Source of the DNA: Caldithrix sp964598255
Lineage (GTDB): Bacteria; Calditrichota; Calditrichia; Calditrichales; Calditrichaceae
Length of the DNA stretch: 8,366 nucleotides
Assembly: GCA_964598255.1 (NCBI GenBank)
Contig: CAZRBA010000127.1
Span: forward strand, 1-8,366
Direction of reading: 5' to 3'
In this document: positions 1 to 7,361 of the stretch, piece by piece
Layout of the letters: every line of letters starts with the position of its first letter
Position numbering within the stretch: position 1 is the stretch's first letter
Translations under genes and position numbers: made by a program
Notes under the pieces: generated by a model
What the model saw: the letters and a program-made list of their open reading frames with translations, nothing else
Databases searched by the model: none
What the model was told of the DNA's origin: nothing

Positions 1-138
1 CCCAAAGGATCGATGGGACCCAAAATTCAGGCCGCCATCAACTTCATCAAAAGCGGCGGCAAAAAGGTGATTATTACCTCCATCGAAAAAACAGGCGAAG
101 CATTAAAAGGCAAGGCCGGTACAACCATTCATGCCTGA
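1..138 (+). CDS. arcC: Carbamate kinase, C-terminal 45 residues (partial, runs off the left edge)
   Basis: The frame is open from base 1 to a TGA at 136-138. The tail reads PKGSMGPKIQAA at residues 1-12 and ends GKAGTTIHA. This is the conserved C-terminal signature of carbamate kinase: the GSMGPK segment near the nucleotide/carbamoyl phosphate site, a helix, a VIITS strand and the terminal GT-I motif. The enzyme reversibly makes ATP and carbamate (ammonia plus CO2) from carbamoyl phosphate and ADP in the cytosol, normally as the last step of the arginine deiminase or related fermentative pathways. Family members are about 310 residues, so some 85% lies outside the window. Any partner genes (arcA, arcB) would also have to be to the left. 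The family call is firm from the motif; the pathway role is inference. Confidence 0.88.
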   Translation, partial: PKGSMGPKIQAAINFIKSGGKKVIITSIEKTGEALKGKAGTTIHA

Positions 139-163
139 TTAGGCAAAACGAAATGTCATGTGT

Positions 164-197
164 ATGGTAAAGCCGCATTCGAGCTAAACCATTTTTA
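164..197 (+). terminator. Possible intrinsic terminator after carbamate kinase
   Basis: ATGGT (164-168) pairs with ACCAT (188-192). Inside it, after an A/A mismatch region, AGC can pair with GCT, and a run of five T follows. The stem is short and interrupted. It lies between the convergent carbamate kinase and rhodanese genes, where a terminator is expected. The support is moderate to weak. Confidence 0.35.
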
Positions 198-539
198 TAC
201 AATAAAAAGAGAAAACTTTGGCGAAAATGCGGTTTTGAGGCCCTGCAAAAGATAATTTTGGCCGATCATTTTAAAGCCTTCTGAATAATACCCGGTTTTA
301 AAATGATCGGCCAGTTCTTCGTTTCCTGCGGCCAGCCATTTCACCGAGAATCCTTTCGAGAACAAATAAATATAGGCCCAGGCCGAACGGGTTCCGGACG
401 AATAAAAACAAGCGATGCTTTTGTCGTGGGGCAGTTCGTTTAAGCGCTCGGGTAGTTTTTCAATGGGAATAAGTAAAGAGGGGATTACGAAAACGCCAAA
501 GTAAAAGCAAAGCGCCCGCATTTTCTCTTCGGAATGCAC
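195..539 (-). CDS. Rhodanese-like domain protein with the active-site cysteine replaced; possibly truncated or decaying
   Basis: This 114-codon frame starts at a GTG at 539 and matches the rhodanese fold: LPERLNELPHDK (29-40), the active-site loop YSSGTRS (46-52), then YIYLFSKGF and VKWLAAG. Rhodaneses carry persulfide sulfur on a cysteine in a CxxGxR loop. Here the cysteine position is Tyr46 (codon TAT at 404-402; TGT would give Cys), so sulfurtransferase activity is probably lost. A nearby Cys44 is not in the loop position. Homology seems to continue upstream of the GTG (FLDV before HSEE), but an in-frame TAA at 560-558 interrupts it. A further in-frame ATG lies at 575. No good ribosome binding site precedes the GTG. 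Either the protein starts at GTG and lacks its first strand, or this is a pseudogene. It converges on carbamate kinase. The rhodanese relation is fairly sure; whether it is expressed is not. Confidence 0.62.
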   Translation of the reverse strand: MHSEEKMRALCFYFGVFVIPSLLIPIEKLPERLNELPHDKSIACFYSSGTRSAWAYIYLFSKGFSVKWLAAGNEELADHFKTGYYSEGFKMIGQNYLLQGLKTAFSPKFSLFIV

Positions 540-914
540 GTCAAGAAAACTTTGTTTTTACTTATCAAAAAACATTCGGCCGAAGTTTTATGTTGTCCGC
601 TTCCGCAAAATTTCAAAGTAATTGTTTTTAACACTTTTTCCATTATTCACTTCTTTTGTTAAATAATTTTAAAGATCGGTTTATCGACCATAACAAGTAA
701 AATTACAGACAAAATCTTTTTTACGTTTTTTATCTGCTGTTATTTTTTTGCGTATTTTGCAGGTATTTAAATTTCACCGTTTTTATTATCGTTTTACCTC
801 GACGGGTTATTTTTTTGCGGAAAATAACGATTATACAGTAAACGATTGTTTGTCAAATCGCGTGTATCGATCGATAAATCAACTTATTTTAGCCAAAGCA
901 ACGGAGAGGTTAGC
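540..914. other. AT-rich intergenic region of about 375 bases
   Basis: No convincing gene is visible. The first 36 bases on the minus strand hold the interrupted N-terminal extension of the rhodanese-like frame (ATG at 575-573, TAA at 560-558). From about 600 to 850 the sequence is rich in T and A runs without a clear hairpin-plus-T terminator. The right end carries the probable promoter at 850-878 and the ribosome binding site of the next gene. A TTG at 846 opens the downstream frame earlier, but it lies upstream of that promoter and is unlikely to be used. Confidence 0.6.
850..878 (+). promoter_or_regulatory. Probable sigma70-type promoter of the putative glycosyltransferase gene
   Basis: TTGTCA (850-855, five of six matches to TTGACA) is followed after 17 bases by GATAAA (873-878, four of six matches to TATAAT). 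The start of transcription would be near 885, giving a leader of about 30 bases that contains the GGAGAG ribosome binding site. The spacer ends in the perfect palindrome ATCGATCGAT (866-875), which overlaps the -10 element and could be an operator or a chance repeat. Confidence 0.5.
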
Positions 915-1898
915 ATGAAGAATATTTTGGGTTTTCGTCAGTATTTGCATTCCGAAAAATCGTATCGGGACTTGGTACAAATAATCAAAGGACAAAAAAA
1001 ATATTTTCCGCCTCAGGAGGGATTTTTAACTATCGTAGCCTTGTGCGGCGATAATCCTCGCGAATTTTTTGAAAGAGAAGATTTACGCCACGATGTTTCC
1101 TTTTACGATTTTGCTCCCTGGGAAGAAAGCGCGCGCCGTGTGGCCGAAGTGTACGCCAAGAGTTTTTACAAACCGCATCGTGTACAGGTAATTCACTACA
1201 ACGAAAAACCTTTGGGATTAACCTATCCGCTTGAACTATTGGTGCACATTGCCAATTTGATCAATGCACGGCATTTGGCGGTAAGCGATTCAGACTTTCA
1301 GTTGAGCTACGGCGAAATTCGTCGGGTGTACGCTTACCATCTTTCCGTGGCCAACCCCGACAAAATAGTGATTACCTATCCACGGCGTCATCCTCGCAGT
1401 TTGGACACGGAAAAATATCCCATCAACCGCTGGGCCATGGAAGACTTAGAAAACATGTACATCTATTTGTTATCCGATTTAAACGTACTGAACAGCAAAC
1501 CCGATTTTCAATCGGGATTAAGCATTACCACCCGCGCCGCCAACAAGCTTCTTAATTTCGAAAATGTGGGTAGCTGGATCGGTAATTTGCACATGGCCAT
1601 TCAGGTGATCCGCAACAAAGGTCATTTAGAAAAAGATTTCGAAGTTAAAACCAACCACCAGCACGAATCGACCATCAACTTCGAAGTGCAATGCGCTAAA
1701 ATCGATCAATTATATCGCTATTATATGATACCCCTTTCCAACATTATTCAGTTGGCCGTTGAACATCCGGAAAAATATTTGATGGACGATTGGACCAAAG
1801 GTAAAAGCAAAGAAGAAATCAAACGCATTATCTACCAAATCGAAGAAATGAATAATCGCTATTTGGAAGAAAAAAGGAAAGAAAAAATACCATCTTAA
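915..1898 (+). CDS. Putative GT-A-like glycosyltransferase, family not recognised
   Basis: 327 codons from the ATG at 915, chosen because GGAGAG (903-908) lies at proper distance and because the promoter at 850-878 excludes the earlier TTG at 846. I do not recognise a named family. The protein is soluble, without signal peptide or membrane helices. Several elements resemble family-2-type GT-A enzymes in the right order: a strand LAVSDSDF with a DxD-like Asp125/Asp127, a strand IVITYPRR (151-158), a DFQSG segment (197-201) like the D-x-Q-x-G motif of dolichol-phosphate-mannose-type transferases, and a C-terminal helical part ending in a charged, coiled-coil-like tail (about 295-325). The usual N-terminal nucleotide-binding strand with a PxxNE motif is not obvious; GFLTIVALCGDN (36-47) may replace it. 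Substrates cannot be named. A different nucleotide-sugar or nucleotide-binding enzyme remains possible. The next gene follows 117 bases later and may have its own promoter. Confidence 0.82.
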   Translation: MKNILGFRQYLHSEKSYRDLVQIIKGQKKYFPPQEGFLTIVALCGDNPREFFEREDLRHDVSFYDFAPWEESARRVAEVYAKSFYKPHRVQVIHYNEKPLGLTYPLELLVHIANLINARHLAVSDSDFQLSYGEIRRVYAYHLSVANPDKIVITYPRRHPRSLDTEKYPINRWAMEDLENMYIYLLSDLNVLNSKPDFQSGLSITTRAANKLLNFENVGSWIGNLHMAIQVIRNKGHLEKDFEVKTNHQHESTINFEVQCAKIDQLYRYYMIPLSNIIQLAVEHPEKYLMDDWTKGKSKEEIKRIIYQIEEMNNRYLEEKRKEKIPS

Positions 1899-2015
1899 GT
1901 TACCCGCTATTAAAAAATCAACAATTAAAAATTGCCGATTTTGTGGCTTTTGTTTTATTTGTGCCAAATAATGTGTAAATTTTAATCGTAGCGCAACAAA
2001 CAAAAGGCGCATTTT

Positions 2016-3197
2016 ATGGATGCGGAAAAAGCACTTTTGCAAAAAATTGCCGAAGAAAAAAATCGACAGGAAGCCGCCGTTCTTTCTGCTTTTGCCACAC
2101 CTAATTCACGGGCCAAGCGCTGCAGAACCGAAAAGGACATTCAATATCGTCCGCCCTTTGCTTTGGATCGTGATCGCATTTTTTACAGCGGGGCCTTTCG
2201 CCGCTATACCGGAAAAACCCAAGTTATCTATTTTGTCTCTCTTTTGGATGAGCAATTAACCAGCAGGATTTTACACACCTTAAGCGTGGCTCAGGTTTCG
2301 CGGACTATCGGGCGGTTTTTATCGCTAAACACCGATTTGATCGAGGCGATTGCTCTGGGGCATGATTTGGGACACCCGCCTTTCGGACATGATGGTGAGC
2401 GTTTTCTAAGCGAAATTAGTCAAAGCTACGGATTGGGACATTTTCATCATAATATTCAAAGTTTGCGCGTGGTCGATCGCATTGCCAAAAAGGGTTGCGG
2501 ATTAAATCTTACCTTTCAAACCCGGGACGGCATTCTGTCCCACAATGGGGAAGTACACGATCAGATTCTGGCGCCAAATCCGAATAAAACGGAAAAAGAT
2601 TTACAGGAATACATCGAACGCATGCAAGCCGGCGAAATCGTGGATATGCCTCCGGCCACTCTGGAAGGCTGTGTGGTGCGCATTACCGATACCATCGCTT
2701 ACATCGGTCAGGATATCGATGATGCTATTCGTATCGGTTTGATTCGGCGCAGCGATTTACCGCCCGTGGCTACGGATGTTTTAGGAACGTCAAACGGTCA
2801 GATTATCGATACGTTGGTGAACGATGTGGTTTGTCAGAGTTATGGAAAAAATTACGTACGGTTTAGTCCGCGAATTTCTGAAGCTTTGTACGAACTTAAG
2901 CAGTTTAACTACAAATACATTTACAAAAGCCCTAAACTGAAAATCAATCACCATCGCATTCGTCAGGGGTTCGAGCTGCTCTTTAAACATTTTTTACAGC
3001 GTTTGAAGGAGCAAGATATGCACAGCGAAATTTTTCAGCATTTTTTAAATTCCAAATGCGCGCGTTATCGGGAGTCAACTCCGGACGAATTGATTGTGCG
3101 CGATTTTTTGGCTGGTATGACAGATCGCTACTTTACGCGTGTGTTAGAAAAGGTTGTGGTTCCGCAAATGGCAGAATTTGTCATTAAAAACGAATAA
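2016..3197 (+). CDS. dgt: dGTPase-like deoxynucleoside triphosphate triphosphohydrolase (HD domain)
   Basis: The 393-residue protein shows the full dGTPase signature: DRDRIFYSGAFRR (51-63), KTQV, then the HD metal site His87 (in TSRILHTLSVAQ), His116-Asp117 (in GHDLGHPPFGHDGE) and Asp225 (in RITDTIAYIGQDIDDA). The GHFHHNIQSLR stretch (141-151) matches the FEHN-QSLR substrate-site motif. Such enzymes cleave dNTPs, typically dGTP, to the deoxynucleoside and inorganic triphosphate in the cytosol. They tune dNTP pools and can limit phage replication. The length fits the shorter bacterial and archaeal dGTPase-like group rather than the roughly 500-residue E. coli Dgt. The ATG at 2016 is the first sensible start, but its ribosome binding site is weak (AAAAGG at 2002-2007). 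A loose promoter candidate lies upstream (TTGTGC at 1959, 16 bases, TTTAAT at 1981). Family certain; preferred nucleotide unknown. Confidence 0.93.
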   Translation: MDAEKALLQKIAEEKNRQEAAVLSAFATPNSRAKRCRTEKDIQYRPPFALDRDRIFYSGAFRRYTGKTQVIYFVSLLDEQLTSRILHTLSVAQVSRTIGRFLSLNTDLIEAIALGHDLGHPPFGHDGERFLSEISQSYGLGHFHHNIQSLRVVDRIAKKGCGLNLTFQTRDGILSHNGEVHDQILAPNPNKTEKDLQEYIERMQAGEIVDMPPATLEGCVVRITDTIAYIGQDIDDAIRIGLIRRSDLPPVATDVLGTSNGQIIDTLVNDVVCQSYGKNYVRFSPRISEALYELKQFNYKYIYKSPKLKINHHRIRQGFELLFKHFLQRLKEQDMHSEIFQHFLNSKCARYRESTPDELIVRDFLAGMTDRYFTRVLEKVVVPQMAEFVIKNE

Positions 3198-3297
3198 AGC
3201 GGATGCCTTGCGTGATGCGCGCTCGCTATTTGTTTAGTTGGGCTGCGTTTTTTATCCGCCTTCGGGCCGAAAATCAAAACCGAAACGTTAAAATTTT

Positions 3298-3328
3298 TTG
3301 AACAATTAGGCGCTAAAAGCGCTATAAG
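3298..3328 (+). promoter_or_regulatory. Weak promoter candidate with an inverted repeat in its spacer, upstream of the M20 hydrolase
   Basis: TTGAAC (3298-3303) and TATAAG (3323-3328) are separated by 19 bases, slightly longer than ideal. The spacer contains GCGCT-AAA-AGCGC (3310-3322), a perfect five-base inverted repeat directly against the -10 element, which is a position where a repressor could act. It sits in the 188-base gap after the dGTPase gene, which otherwise holds only AT-rich sequence. It is suggestive, not strong. Confidence 0.3.
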
Positions 3329-3385
3329 GTTTTTAGAGTCAAACATTTTAAATACGGTATTATTTAAAAGAACGGAGAACCGATC

Positions 3386-4621
3386 ATGGGCGAAGCAGAA
3401 AAACAACAGGTATTTAAGCACATTGACGAATTACGCAATGAAGTAATCGAATTAATGAAAGCCATTGTGCCGATTAAGGCGTTGGGCCCGACAAACGGCG
3501 GAACGGGCGAAGCGGAAAAGGCCGAATTTTTGAAGGAATATTTAAAGACTTTGGGCATTACCGATATCAAAGAATATCCGGCTCCGGATCCGCGTGTGCC
3601 CGGTGGAATGCGTCCTAATTTGGTAGCCAAGTTACCGGGAAAAACCACCAGAACGGTTTGGATTTTAGGTCATTTGGATGTGGTGCCCGAAGGCGATCTT
3701 TCCAAATGGGATACCGATCCCTTTGAAGCCGTGGTTAAAGACGATCAAATTTTTGGCCGGGGTACCGAAGATAACAATCATGCAATAGTGACCGGTTGCA
3801 TGACGGCCAAGGCGTTTTTGGATTTGGGCATTCGTCCCGAGTATAGTTTGGGATTGGTTTTTGTTGCCGACGAAGAAACGGGCAGCAAGTACGGATTGGA
3901 ATATTTATTGGAAAACCATCCTAATCTTTTCAGAGAAGACGATTTGATTATCGTTCCGGATGCCGGAGAACCGGATAGCAGCATGATCGAAGTAGCCGAA
4001 AAGTCGATATTGTGGGTAAAGTTCAAGACCATCGGTAAACAAACCCATGCCAGCATGCCGGAAAAGGGCATTAATGCCTTCCGAGCGGCTTCGCATTTGG
4101 TCGTGGCTCTGGAAGAATTAGGGCAACTGTACGATCGGGAAGATCCGATTTTCGATCCACCCAAGAGTACGTTCGAACCCACGCGTAAAGAGGCCAATGT
4201 CCCCAATATCAATACAATTCCAGGTGATGACATTTTCTATTTTGATGCACGTATTTTACCCGATTACGATATCGATGACGTGTTAGACAAAATGCGCCGA
4301 ATTGCCGATAAAATTGAAAACGAGTTCAATGTTAAAATCGAACTTTCCAAGGAACAATACGAGCAGGCGGCTCCGGCAACCGACCCCGATGCGCCGGTGG
4401 TGCAAGCGTTAAAAGTAGCGGTTAAAGAAGTGTACGATGTGGATGCACGACCCAAAGGTATCGGCGGGGGCACGGTGGCGGCCATTTTCCGGCGAAAAGG
4501 CTTCCAGGCTGCGGTTTGGTCGACCATCGACGATATGGCCCATGAACCTAACGAATACGACCGCATTAGCAATATTATTAACGATACTAAGGTGTTTGCC
4601 CATATTTGTTTGCAACAATAA
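3386..4621 (+). CDS. M20 family metallohydrolase (DapE/ArgE-like amidohydrolase)
   Basis: The 411-residue protein follows the M20 di-zinc peptidase pattern. GHLDVV carries His96 and Asp98, GRGTEDN the bridging Asp129, ADEETGS the catalytic Glu163 and metal ligand Glu164, VPDAGEPD the ligand Asp192, and the C-terminal MAHEPNEY the ligand His386. KQTHASMPEKGINAFRAA (218-235) is the start of the dimerisation/lid domain with its substrate-contacting His221. Members hydrolyse amide bonds of small peptides or N-acyl amino acids in the cytosol. The sequence style is that of the 400-residue group often labelled succinyl-diaminopimelate desuccinylase or simply M20 metallohydrolase, for which no substrate can be read from sequence. 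The start is supported by GGAGA (3374-3378), seven bases before ATG. The gene has a strong terminator behind it, so it probably ends a transcript. Family call is firm; substrate open. Confidence 0.94.
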   Translation: MGEAEKQQVFKHIDELRNEVIELMKAIVPIKALGPTNGGTGEAEKAEFLKEYLKTLGITDIKEYPAPDPRVPGGMRPNLVAKLPGKTTRTVWILGHLDVVPEGDLSKWDTDPFEAVVKDDQIFGRGTEDNNHAIVTGCMTAKAFLDLGIRPEYSLGLVFVADEETGSKYGLEYLLENHPNLFREDDLIIVPDAGEPDSSMIEVAEKSILWVKFKTIGKQTHASMPEKGINAFRAASHLVVALEELGQLYDREDPIFDPPKSTFEPTRKEANVPNINTIPGDDIFYFDARILPDYDIDDVLDKMRRIADKIENEFNVKIELSKEQYEQAAPATDPDAPVVQALKVAVKEVYDVDARPKGIGGGTVAAIFRRKGFQAAVWSTIDDMAHEPNEYDRISNIINDTKVFAHICLQQ

Positions 4622-4650
4622 AATGAAAATCATAATAAATATTTTTTCGG

Positions 4651-4682
4651 ATCCTCCCACCGGAATGTGGGGGGATTTTTTG
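4651..4682 (+). terminator. Strong intrinsic terminator after the M20 hydrolase gene
   Basis: ATCCTCCCAC (4651-4660) pairs over ten positions with GTGGGGGGAT (4667-4676), with one G-U pair and a six-base loop CGGAAT, followed directly by a run of five or six T. It lies 29 bases after the stop codon. It separates the M20 gene from glgA, which must therefore be transcribed from its own promoter in the roughly 110 bases that follow. Confidence 0.9.
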
Positions 4683-4792
4683 TTTTTCCCCTGCCGTTAT
4701 ACCCGTTTTATTTTATGTGTTTTTCTGTTGCCTGTTCTTTAAAGAATTAATATCTTCACTTTGTGCTTCTTGATTAATACGAAAGGTAGTGT

Positions 4793-6247
4793 GTGCGCAT
4801 TCTGTTTGTTTCCGCCGAAATTGCTCCTTTTGCCAAAATGGGCGGATTAGGTGATGTGTCGGCCGCATTGGGAAAATATTTAAAGCTGATCGGTCATGAT
4901 ATTCGCTTGGTTATGCCGCTTTACGATTTTATCGATCGACAAAAATACGGTTTGCAACCGTTCGCTTCGGCGCAAAACATTCGCATTCAAATGGGGAACA
5001 AACAGTATACCGCCAATGTGTGGGTAGCAAAACTTCCGCAAACGGGAAGCGACGTTTATTTCGTCGAAAACAAGCATCTTTTTAGTCGCGGAACCGTTTA
5101 TACCACCGATGCCGACGAGCATATCCGCTTTGCCTTTTTTAGCAGAGCGGCCCTTGAGATGTGCCAGCATACGGGATGGGCTCCGCAAATTGTGCATGCC
5201 AATGATTGGCACACTGCTTTGTTGCCGATTTATTTAAAATCCGTCTATGCATGGGATCAATTATTTGCCGAAACAAAAACCGTGTTAACCGTCCATAATA
5301 TCGGATATCAGGGTATTTTCCCAGCAAAAATTCTTGCGCATCTGAGCCTGAATGCGCATTATGAGCTTTTTGATGCTTACGATTTGTACCACGACCGGAT
5401 CAATTTTTTAAAAAGCGGTTTATTGCAGGCACACAAAATTACAACCGTGAGCCCAACCTATGCCCGTGAAATTCAAACGCCCGAATTCGGAAACGGCCTG
5501 GATGGAATTTTGCGTATGCGCAGCAGTGATCTGGTTGGTATTCTGAACGGTGTGGATTACGACGAATGGAGCCCGCAAAAAGATCCTTACATTCCGTTTC
5601 ACTATTCCGAAAAATCACTGTACCGTAAGTACAAAAATAAACGGAATTTGCTGCGTCAAATCGGTTGGCCGGATAAAGCAGTAAACGCGCCTTTGTTAAG
5701 TGTAATCAGCCGCTTGGTAGAACAGAAAGGTATTGAGCTGTTAATGGGCTCGTTAAAAGATACGATTCTGCGTTTCGGAGCGCATTTGATTGTGTTAGGC
5801 AGCGGCCAACCCGAGTACGAACAATTTTTTCGGGATTTGCAACATCAATTCCCGAAACAAGCCTTTTTCTTTCGCGGATACGATTACCCTTTGTCACATC
5901 TTATCGAAGCGGCAGCCGATATCTTTTTAATGCCATCACGTTACGAGCCCTGCGGTTTGAACCAGATTTACAGTCTTAAATACGGAACAGTGCCGGTGGT
6001 GCGTAAAACCGGAGGCTTGGCCGATACGGTTACTTTGTACGATTGGCGTACGCAAACCGGAGACGGTTTTGTTTTTGAACATTACGATACAGACGGGCTT
6101 AATTGGGCGCTGGAATATGCTTTGACTACATTTCCGCGCAAACACATCTGGCAAAAAATTATGCGCAATGGCATGCAAAAAGATTTTTCGTGGCAGAAGC
6201 AAGTACATGAGTACGAGAAATTGTACGCACAAGTCATTGCCAATTAA
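4793..6247 (+). CDS. glgA: Glycogen synthase (ADP-glucose type, GT5)
   Basis: The 484-residue protein matches GlgA from end to end (E. coli GlgA is 477). The N-terminal ADP-glucose motif is KMGGLGDV (15-22). Acceptor and donor site segments are HANDWH (135-140) and VHNIGYQG (167-174). The second Rossmann domain starts near 300 with SRLVEQKG (306-313; Arg307 and Lys312 contact the phosphates). RYEPCGLNQ (383-391) with Glu385 and KTGGLADTV (405-413) form the C-terminal donor site. It extends alpha-1,4-glucan chains from ADP-glucose (or UDP-glucose in some bacteria) to store glycogen in the cytosol. The start is the GTG at 4793, because the family begins M-R/K-I-LFVSAE at that point and AAAGG (4782-4786) precedes it. 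No glgB, glgC or glgP is in the window, so the gene stands apart from a glycogen operon here. A strong terminator lies upstream. Confidence 0.97.
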   Translation: MRILFVSAEIAPFAKMGGLGDVSAALGKYLKLIGHDIRLVMPLYDFIDRQKYGLQPFASAQNIRIQMGNKQYTANVWVAKLPQTGSDVYFVENKHLFSRGTVYTTDADEHIRFAFFSRAALEMCQHTGWAPQIVHANDWHTALLPIYLKSVYAWDQLFAETKTVLTVHNIGYQGIFPAKILAHLSLNAHYELFDAYDLYHDRINFLKSGLLQAHKITTVSPTYAREIQTPEFGNGLDGILRMRSSDLVGILNGVDYDEWSPQKDPYIPFHYSEKSLYRKYKNKRNLLRQIGWPDKAVNAPLLSVISRLVEQKGIELLMGSLKDTILRFGAHLIVLGSGQPEYEQFFRDLQHQFPKQAFFFRGYDYPLSHLIEAAADIFLMPSRYEPCGLNQIYSLKYGTVPVVRKTGGLADTVTLYDWRTQTGDGFVFEHYDTDGLNWALEYALTTFPRKHIWQKIMRNGMQKDFSWQKQVHEYEKLYAQVIAN

Positions 6248-6269
6248 AATTAAACGGCAAATTCCGATT

Positions 6270-6291
6270 CGCCAAAGCAACGATTTTGGCG
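6270..6291 (+). other. Intergenic hairpin between glgA and the HAD phosphatase gene
   Basis: CGCCAAA (6270-6276) and TTTGGCG (6285-6291) make a perfect seven-base-pair stem with an eight-base loop. No T run follows on either strand, so it is not a classical terminator. It could be an RNA processing or stabilising element in a shared glgA-HAD transcript, or the remains of a terminator. Confidence 0.35.
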
Positions 6292-6336
6292 TTAAAAAGC
6301 CATTCGTTAAATAGCAAACACGGGATAATTAGCAAA

Positions 6337-7113
6337 ATGATCAAAGGATTATTAATCGATTTGGATGGTGTGATTTACAACGATACGCGTCCTGTCCCTG
6401 GTGCGGATGTATCCATAGCCTGGCTTGCGCGGCAAGGGATTCCTTTTCGCTTTATTACCAATACTACAATGAAAAGCAGGGCCACATTGACGGCAAAGTT
6501 GAAATCGATGAATATAGTGGTAGACGAATACCACGTTTTTTCGGCCGCTTCGGCTGCGGCAGATTATTTGCGCCAACAAAAAAACAACCGCAGTATGTTG
6601 TTGCTCCTAGATGATGCCAAAAGCGAGTACCGCGGCATCCCGCAAGACGATCATAATGTTGATTTTGTGGTGGTTGGCGATATGGGTGATGCATTTACCA
6701 TTGAACTTTTGAATAAAGCATTCAATTGTCTGATGCAAGGAGCACAACTTATTGCTTTGCAAAAGAATCGTTTTTGGCTTAGCGATCAAGGCTATCGTAT
6801 GGATGCCGGAGCTTTTGTCGCTTTGTTGGAATATGCCGCCGATACGCAAGCGATTTTAATCGGTAAGCCGTCAGCGCACTTTTACTCGTTGGCTTTGCGT
6901 TCATTGGGTTGTGCACCGCAAAATACGTTAATGATTGGCGATGATATCGAATCCGATATTGGCGGAGCGAAAAGCCTAAACATGCAAACGTGTTTGGTTA
7001 AAACAGGCAAGTTCCGAGAACGCGATTTGCGAAGAAGTACGGTTAAACCCGATCAAATTATTACCAGCATTGCAGAACTGCCTTCGATTATTGCTAAATT
7101 GGGCAATATGTGA
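6337..7113 (+). CDS. HAD superfamily hydrolase, subclass IIA (LHPP/NagD-like phosphatase)
   Basis: 258 codons from the ATG at 6337. A TTG at 6286 would add 17 residues, but the family begins just before the first motif and the extra part overlaps the intergenic hairpin. All HAD motifs are present: LIDLDGVIY with nucleophile Asp8 and acid Asp10, ITNTT with Thr41/Thr43, Lys177 in IGKPS, and GDDIESDIGGA with Asp202, Asp203 and Asp207. A type-II (alpha/beta) cap lies between motifs II and III, at about residues 70-165. The LDGVIYND start, the TNTTMKSR segment and the length resemble the subgroup that includes mammalian LHPP and HDHD2, rather than NagD itself. Such proteins are cytosolic Mg-dependent phosphatases acting on small phospho-metabolites or pyrophosphate; the substrate cannot be deduced. 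The gene follows glgA by 89 bases on the same strand and may be cotranscribed. The ribosome binding site is weak. Confidence 0.9.
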   Translation: MIKGLLIDLDGVIYNDTRPVPGADVSIAWLARQGIPFRFITNTTMKSRATLTAKLKSMNIVVDEYHVFSAASAAADYLRQQKNNRSMLLLLDDAKSEYRGIPQDDHNVDFVVVGDMGDAFTIELLNKAFNCLMQGAQLIALQKNRFWLSDQGYRMDAGAFVALLEYAADTQAILIGKPSAHFYSLALRSLGCAPQNTLMIGDDIESDIGGAKSLNMQTCLVKTGKFRERDLRRSTVKPDQIITSIAELPSIIAKLGNM

Positions 7114-7361
7114 TCGGATGCTCTGGGATGCATGACCCATGGGGAACGGTTTTGATTTTTTAAGCAAGGGAACCGAAACGTAAAATGAATGTACAATAAA
7201 AGAATAATGAAAACGGCTAAAAAGAAGAAGAGGAAACGGACGGAATGAAAACAATTGCGTAAGGCAGCGTGGGGTCGTATATTCGTTTTGTGTCTTGCGC
7301 GGACAATGGTCATTGAAAAATGTTACCTTTTGTTTCGTTTCGAATCAAAAATAAAGGAATT

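Noticed and set aside
846..914. Earlier TTG start for the glycosyltransferase-like gene
   Set aside because: It lies upstream of the likely promoter -35/-10 elements and has no ribosome binding site, while the ATG at 915 follows GGAGAG at good spacing.
3778..4233. Minus-strand 151-codon open frame inside the M20 gene
   Set aside because: It is antisense to a fully conserved M20 coding region, has low-complexity Ser-rich content and no domain; it is a shadow frame.
6286..6336. TTG start adding 17 residues to the HAD phosphatase
   Set aside because: The extension overlaps an intergenic hairpin. HAD-IIA proteins begin only a few residues before the LIDLDG motif, as with the ATG at 6337.
7114..7361. 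Promoter of ssrA
   Set aside because: TTGAAA at 7313 has no acceptable -10 at normal spacing and other pairs were equally poor, so no site is called. No gene is seen in this 248-base stretch.
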